From the NCBI GenBank assembly GCA_964427535.1, contig CAYRVF010000053.1, positions 1 to 34,109 of the forward strand: a stretch of DNA of 34,109 bases, written 5' to 3'. The DNA comes from CAYRVF01 sp964427535. Its GTDB lineage: Bacteria; Chloroflexota; Ktedonobacteria; Ktedonobacterales; JADMIN01. The notes below the pieces were generated by a model that was not told where the DNA came from, searched no databases, and saw only the letters and a list, made by a program, of their open reading frames with translations. The stretch's first letter is position 1, and every line of letters begins with the position of its first letter. Shown in pieces: positions 31,162-34,109 of the stretch. The position numbers and the translations under genes were made by a program.

Positions 31162-32550
31162 ATGACCCAGACGACGAGCGCGACAGAGACGCGGACATCG
31201 ACGGAGGCGCCGCGGCGCGTACCCGGTCCCTCTATGGCACACACGCTTGGGATTTCGCGCCAGATGCGCCGCGACGTCTTAAGCTACCTGGCGAGCTTGC
31301 CCGCGGAGTATGGCGATGTCGTGCGCGTGCCCTACCTGGCGTGGTCGTTCTACTTCATCAACTCGCCCAGCGGCGTCAAGCGCGTGCTGCAAGAGAACAA
31401 CCCCAACTACGACAAGCGTTCGTTCGACTATGGTGTGCTGCGGGATGTGCTCGGCGCGGGACTGCTCACCAATGAGGGCGAGTCCTGGTTGCACCAGCGC
31501 CGGCTGATGCAGCCCGCCTTCCACCGCCAGCGCCTGGCCGCGTTTGGCACGGTGATTACGGGAGCCGCCAAGCCGATGCTGCGCCGATGGGACGTCGCCG
31601 TCAGCACCCATATGCGCCTCGACATCGCCGGCGAGATGATGCGCCTCACGCAGCGGATCGTCGGGCAGGCGCTCTTCAGCGTCGACCTGACTCGCGAGAG
31701 CAGGGCGGTCGGCGACGCATTCCAGACGGTCAGCCGAATAATCACCGAGTATGTCTATCAGCCGTTCCCGCCGCTCTCGTGGCCGACGCCACGCGGGCGG
31801 GAATATCAGCGAGCGAAGGCAGAGCTCTCGCGGGTCGTCTTCCAGATCATCGACGAGCGCCGCCGGTCGGGCGACAAGCACGCCGATCTGTTGGCGATGC
31901 TGCTGGCCGCGCGCGACGCCGACAGCGGCCAGGGCATGACCGACCAGCAAGTACATGACGAAGTGCTGACGCTGCTGTTAGCGGGCCACGAGACCACCTC
32001 GAACCTGCTCTCGTGGACGTGGTATCTGCTTGCCCGGCATCCCGAGGTCGAGGCGCACCTGCACGACGAGCTGGCGGGCGTGCTCGCCGGCCGTGTCCCG
32101 ACGGTGGACGACTTGCCCCGGCTGCCCTACACACGTCAGGTGCTCGACGAGTCGCTGCGGCTCTACCCACCAGCCTGGAGCATTAACCGTCGCGCCATCG
32201 CCGAAGACCAGGTGGACGGCTACCACATTCCCGCCAACGCGCTCATCATCCTCTCGCCCTACACCACCCACCGGCATCCCGCCTACTGGTCCGACCCCGA
32301 GCGCTTCGACCCGGAGCGGTTCACGCCTGAGCGCATCGCCGGGCGTCCGCACTTCGCGTACTATCCATTCGGCGGCGGGCCGCGCCAGTGCATCGGCAAC
32401 ACCTTCGCCCTGATGGAGGCCCAGCTCCTGCTCGCAGCGATCGCCCAGCGCTTTCGTACGCGCCTCGCGCCCGGCCAGGTCGTCGAGCCGGAGCCGCTGA
32501 TCACGCTGCGGCCAAGGGGCGGCCTGCCCATGACACTCGCGCGGCTATGA
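31162..32550 (+). CDS. Cytochrome P450
   Basis: The 462-residue soluble-type P450 shows the I-helix oxygen-binding motif AGHETT (274-279), ExxR at E330 and R333 (ESLR), the PERF-like DPERFDPERF, and the heme loop FGGGPRQCIG with axial C410. It lacks an N-terminal membrane anchor and has a proline-rich start (RRVPGPS). The overall pattern resembles the bacterial class related to fatty-acid and CYP4/CYP102-like enzymes, but the substrate cannot be told. The ATG at 31162 has a GAGGCGG site. No ferredoxin or reductase gene is adjacent. Confidence 0.95.
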   Translation: MTQTTSATETRTSTEAPRRVPGPSMAHTLGISRQMRRDVLSYLASLPAEYGDVVRVPYLAWSFYFINSPSGVKRVLQENNPNYDKRSFDYGVLRDVLGAGLLTNEGESWLHQRRLMQPAFHRQRLAAFGTVITGAAKPMLRRWDVAVSTHMRLDIAGEMMRLTQRIVGQALFSVDLTRESRAVGDAFQTVSRIITEYVYQPFPPLSWPTPRGREYQRAKAELSRVVFQIIDERRRSGDKHADLLAMLLAARDADSGQGMTDQQVHDEVLTLLLAGHETTSNLLSWTWYLLARHPEVEAHLHDELAGVLAGRVPTVDDLPRLPYTRQVLDESLRLYPPAWSINRRAIAEDQVDGYHIPANALIILSPYTTHRHPAYWSDPERFDPERFTPERIAGRPHFAYYPFGGGPRQCIGNTFALMEAQLLLAAIAQRFRTRLAPGQVVEPEPLITLRPRGGLPMTLARL

Positions 32551-32596
32551 GTCAGACGTTCAGGCGCTCGCGCTCCCTGTGCGCTCCGGCCCGGCG

Positions 32597-32624
32597 GTGA
32601 CAGGTGTCGCGCATGTCGTACACT
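32597..32624 (+). promoter_or_regulatory. Possible promoter upstream of hydroxyacid dehydrogenase
   Basis: GTGACA at 32597-32602 (five of six to the -35 consensus) and TACACT at 32619-32624 (four of six to the -10) are spaced by 16 bp. They lie about 95 bases before the dehydrogenase start. Confidence 0.35.
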
Positions 32625-32718
32625 ACAAGACGGCGGCCGCGAGAGGGCAGAGCGACCGTTCCCTCCGCGCGCGGCAGCACGGAGGCACGCCGCAGCACGC
32701 AAAGGAGCGAAAAGCAGC

Positions 32719-33729
32719 ATGGGCAAGCCCAGGGTCTACGTCACTCGCGTTATCCCCAGCATAGGGCTCGACGAGATTCGCGCCTTCTGTGACGCACGCG
32801 TTTGGGAGGATGAGCTACCGCCGCCGCGCAAGGTCATCCTGCGAGAGGCGCGCGATGCCGATGGGCTGTTGAGCCTGCTGACCGATAGAATCGACGCCGA
32901 GCTAATGGATGCCTGCCCACGTCTGCGGGTCGTGAGCAATTACGCGGTCGGCTTCGACAACATCGATATCCCGGCCGCGACCGAGCGCGGCATTCTCGTC
33001 GGCAACACGCCAGGTGTGCTGACAGAGACCACCGCCGACTTCGCCTTCACGCTGCTCATGGCAGCTGCTCGCCGGGTCGTCGAAGGTGTCGACTACGTGC
33101 GTGCGGGCCACTGGAAGACGTGGGGTCCGCTGCTGCTGCTCGGGCAGGATGTCCATCATGCGACGCTTGGCCTCATCGGGCTGGGGCGCATCGGCGCCGA
33201 GATGGCGAAGCGCGCCAAGGGCTTTGACATGCGCGTGCTCTACTATGACCCGAGGCGCCGCGAAGACCTCGAACCCAGCCTCGGCATCGAATACGCCTCG
33301 CTGGAGCGCGTGCTCGCCGAGGCGGACTTCGTCAGCATCCACACGCCGCTGACGCCCGAGACGCACCATCTCATCAATCTCGACCGGCTGCGGCAGATGA
33401 AGCCCACGGCGATTCTCATCAACACCGCTCGTGGGCCAATCGTCGACACCGAGGCGCTGATCGAGGCACTGCAAGCCGGTGAGATTGGCGGCGCGGCGCT
33501 CGACGTCACAGAGCCTGAGCCGCTGCCAGCCGATTCACCGCTGGTGAGCATGCCCAACTGCATCGTGGTACCGCACATCGCCAGCGCCAGCGGCACGACT
33601 CGCGGCGAGATGGCGCGCATCGCCGCCCGCAATCTGATCGCGGGCCTGCGTGGCGAGCCGCTGCCCAGCGGGCTGAATCCCGAGGCGCAGGGCAAGGGAC
33701 GGCAGACGCTGCCGCGCGACTGGGAGTAA
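32719..33729 (+). CDS. D-2-hydroxyacid dehydrogenase, glyoxylate reductase-like
   Basis: The 336-residue enzyme has the family NAD-binding loop GLGRIG (154-159) and an acidic D177 after strand 2, suggesting NADH preference. The catalytic triad is R238 (NTARGP), E267 (DVTEPEP) and H286 (PHIASAS). The substrate-side NYAVGFDNID motif is at 74-83. This matches glyoxylate/hydroxypyruvate reductases and related D-2-hydroxyacid dehydrogenases; the exact substrate is open. The ATG follows AAAGGAGCG. The aminotransferase gene downstream fits a shared amino or keto acid role. Confidence 0.93.
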   Translation: MGKPRVYVTRVIPSIGLDEIRAFCDARVWEDELPPPRKVILREARDADGLLSLLTDRIDAELMDACPRLRVVSNYAVGFDNIDIPAATERGILVGNTPGVLTETTADFAFTLLMAAARRVVEGVDYVRAGHWKTWGPLLLLGQDVHHATLGLIGLGRIGAEMAKRAKGFDMRVLYYDPRRREDLEPSLGIEYASLERVLAEADFVSIHTPLTPETHHLINLDRLRQMKPTAILINTARGPIVDTEALIEALQAGEIGGAALDVTEPEPLPADSPLVSMPNCIVVPHIASASGTTRGEMARIAARNLIAGLRGEPLPSGLNPEAQGKGRQTLPRDWE

Positions 33730-33816
33730 CAACTCCATCAGCTAGCGCGACACGCGCACACAGCGACCAGCACACTACACGCAACCGCTCAACGGCGAGC
33801 GAGGAGAAGGGACATC

Positions 33817-34109
33817 ATGAAATTCGCGCAACGGATGGGCCAGCTTGGCACGGAGACGGCATTTGAGGTGCTCGCGCGGGCAAAGGCGCTCGAAGCGCAG
33901 GGACGAAGCATCGTTCACCTGGAGATCGGCGAGCCGGACTTCCCGACTCCGGTGCATGTCATCGAGGCAGGCTGCCGCGCGCTGCGCGATGGCTACACGC
34001 ACTACACCCCCGCGCCCGGCATCGAGCTGCTGCGCGAGGCCATCGCCCGCGACGCCTCGACCCGGCGGGGCATCTCGTTCACGCCCGATGAGGTCGTCGT
34101 GACACCCGG
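33817..34109 (+). CDS. Class I aminotransferase, N-terminal part (partial)
   Basis: The first 97 codons read MKFAQRMGQLGTETAFEVLARAKAL, then IVHLEIGEPDFPTPVHVIEAGCRALRDGYTHYTPAPGIELLREAIA and FTPDEVVVT. This is the N-terminal part of a pyridoxal-phosphate aminotransferase of the aspartate aminotransferase superfamily (GEPDFPTP and YTPAPGI motifs). The gene runs past the window end, so the lysine and the rest of the active site are not visible. GAGGAGAAGG lies upstream of the ATG. Confidence 0.9.
   Translation, partial: MKFAQRMGQLGTETAFEVLARAKALEAQGRSIVHLEIGEPDFPTPVHVIEAGCRALRDGYTHYTPAPGIELLREAIARDASTRRGISFTPDEVVVTP

Overview
The window is GC-rich bacterial DNA whose first two thirds (about 1-21500) is the conserved str-S10-spc-alpha ribosomal protein supercluster, read entirely on the plus strand. 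The order is tuf (3' end), rpsJ, rplC, rplD, rplW, rplB, rpsS, rplV, rpsC, rplP, rpmC, rpsQ, rplN, rplX, rplE, rpsZ, rpsH, rplF, rplR, rpsE, rpmD, rplO, secY, adk, map, an assembly gap of 100 N, infA, rpmJ, rpsM, rpsK, rpsD, rpoA, rplQ, truA, rplM, rpsI. Zinc-type S14, S4, L36 and L24, together with the neighbouring DUF2382/PRC-barrel stress genes and general-stress-protein-17M-like gene, suggest a Chloroflexota bacterium, possibly near Ktedonobacteria or Thermomicrobia. That placement is inferred from family knowledge and was not computed.

The ribosomal section differs from the usual pattern in two ways. First, several ribosomal proteins are enlarged: L3 has a charged insertion of about 65 residues, L17 a predicted helical insertion of about 90 residues, L4 an Ala/Thr/Arg tail, and S3 and S5 both end in Arg-Gly-rich (RGG-type) tails. 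S3 and S5 sit together at the mRNA entry channel of the 30S subunit. Second, the cluster is loosely packed. Spacers of 110-500 bp interrupt it (rpsJ-rplC, rplE-rpsZ, rplF-rplR, rpmJ-rpsM, rpsK-rpsD and others), and many hold clean hairpins that could be leader or attenuator RNAs. Strong hairpin terminators follow tuf, secY and rpsI. A good sigma70-type promoter with an extended -10 lies just after the N gap, ahead of infA.

From about 21660 to 26390 there is a minus-strand ABC exporter operon: a large two-domain FtsX-type permease and two LolD/MacB-type ATPases. One ATPase carries a C-terminal module resembling an AbrB-type fold. Short CT-rich inverted repeats flank this operon on both sides.

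From about 26650 to 30912 lie a spermidine-synthase-like methyltransferase-fold gene (plus), a stand-alone response regulator (minus, with a convergent stop overlap), and three minus-strand stress-type genes: a 17M/YflT-like protein with 11-residue tandem repeats, a DUF2382 protein, and a PRC-barrel plus DUF2382 protein. The plus strand then carries a cytochrome P450, a D-2-hydroxyacid dehydrogenase and the start of a class I aminotransferase that runs off the window.
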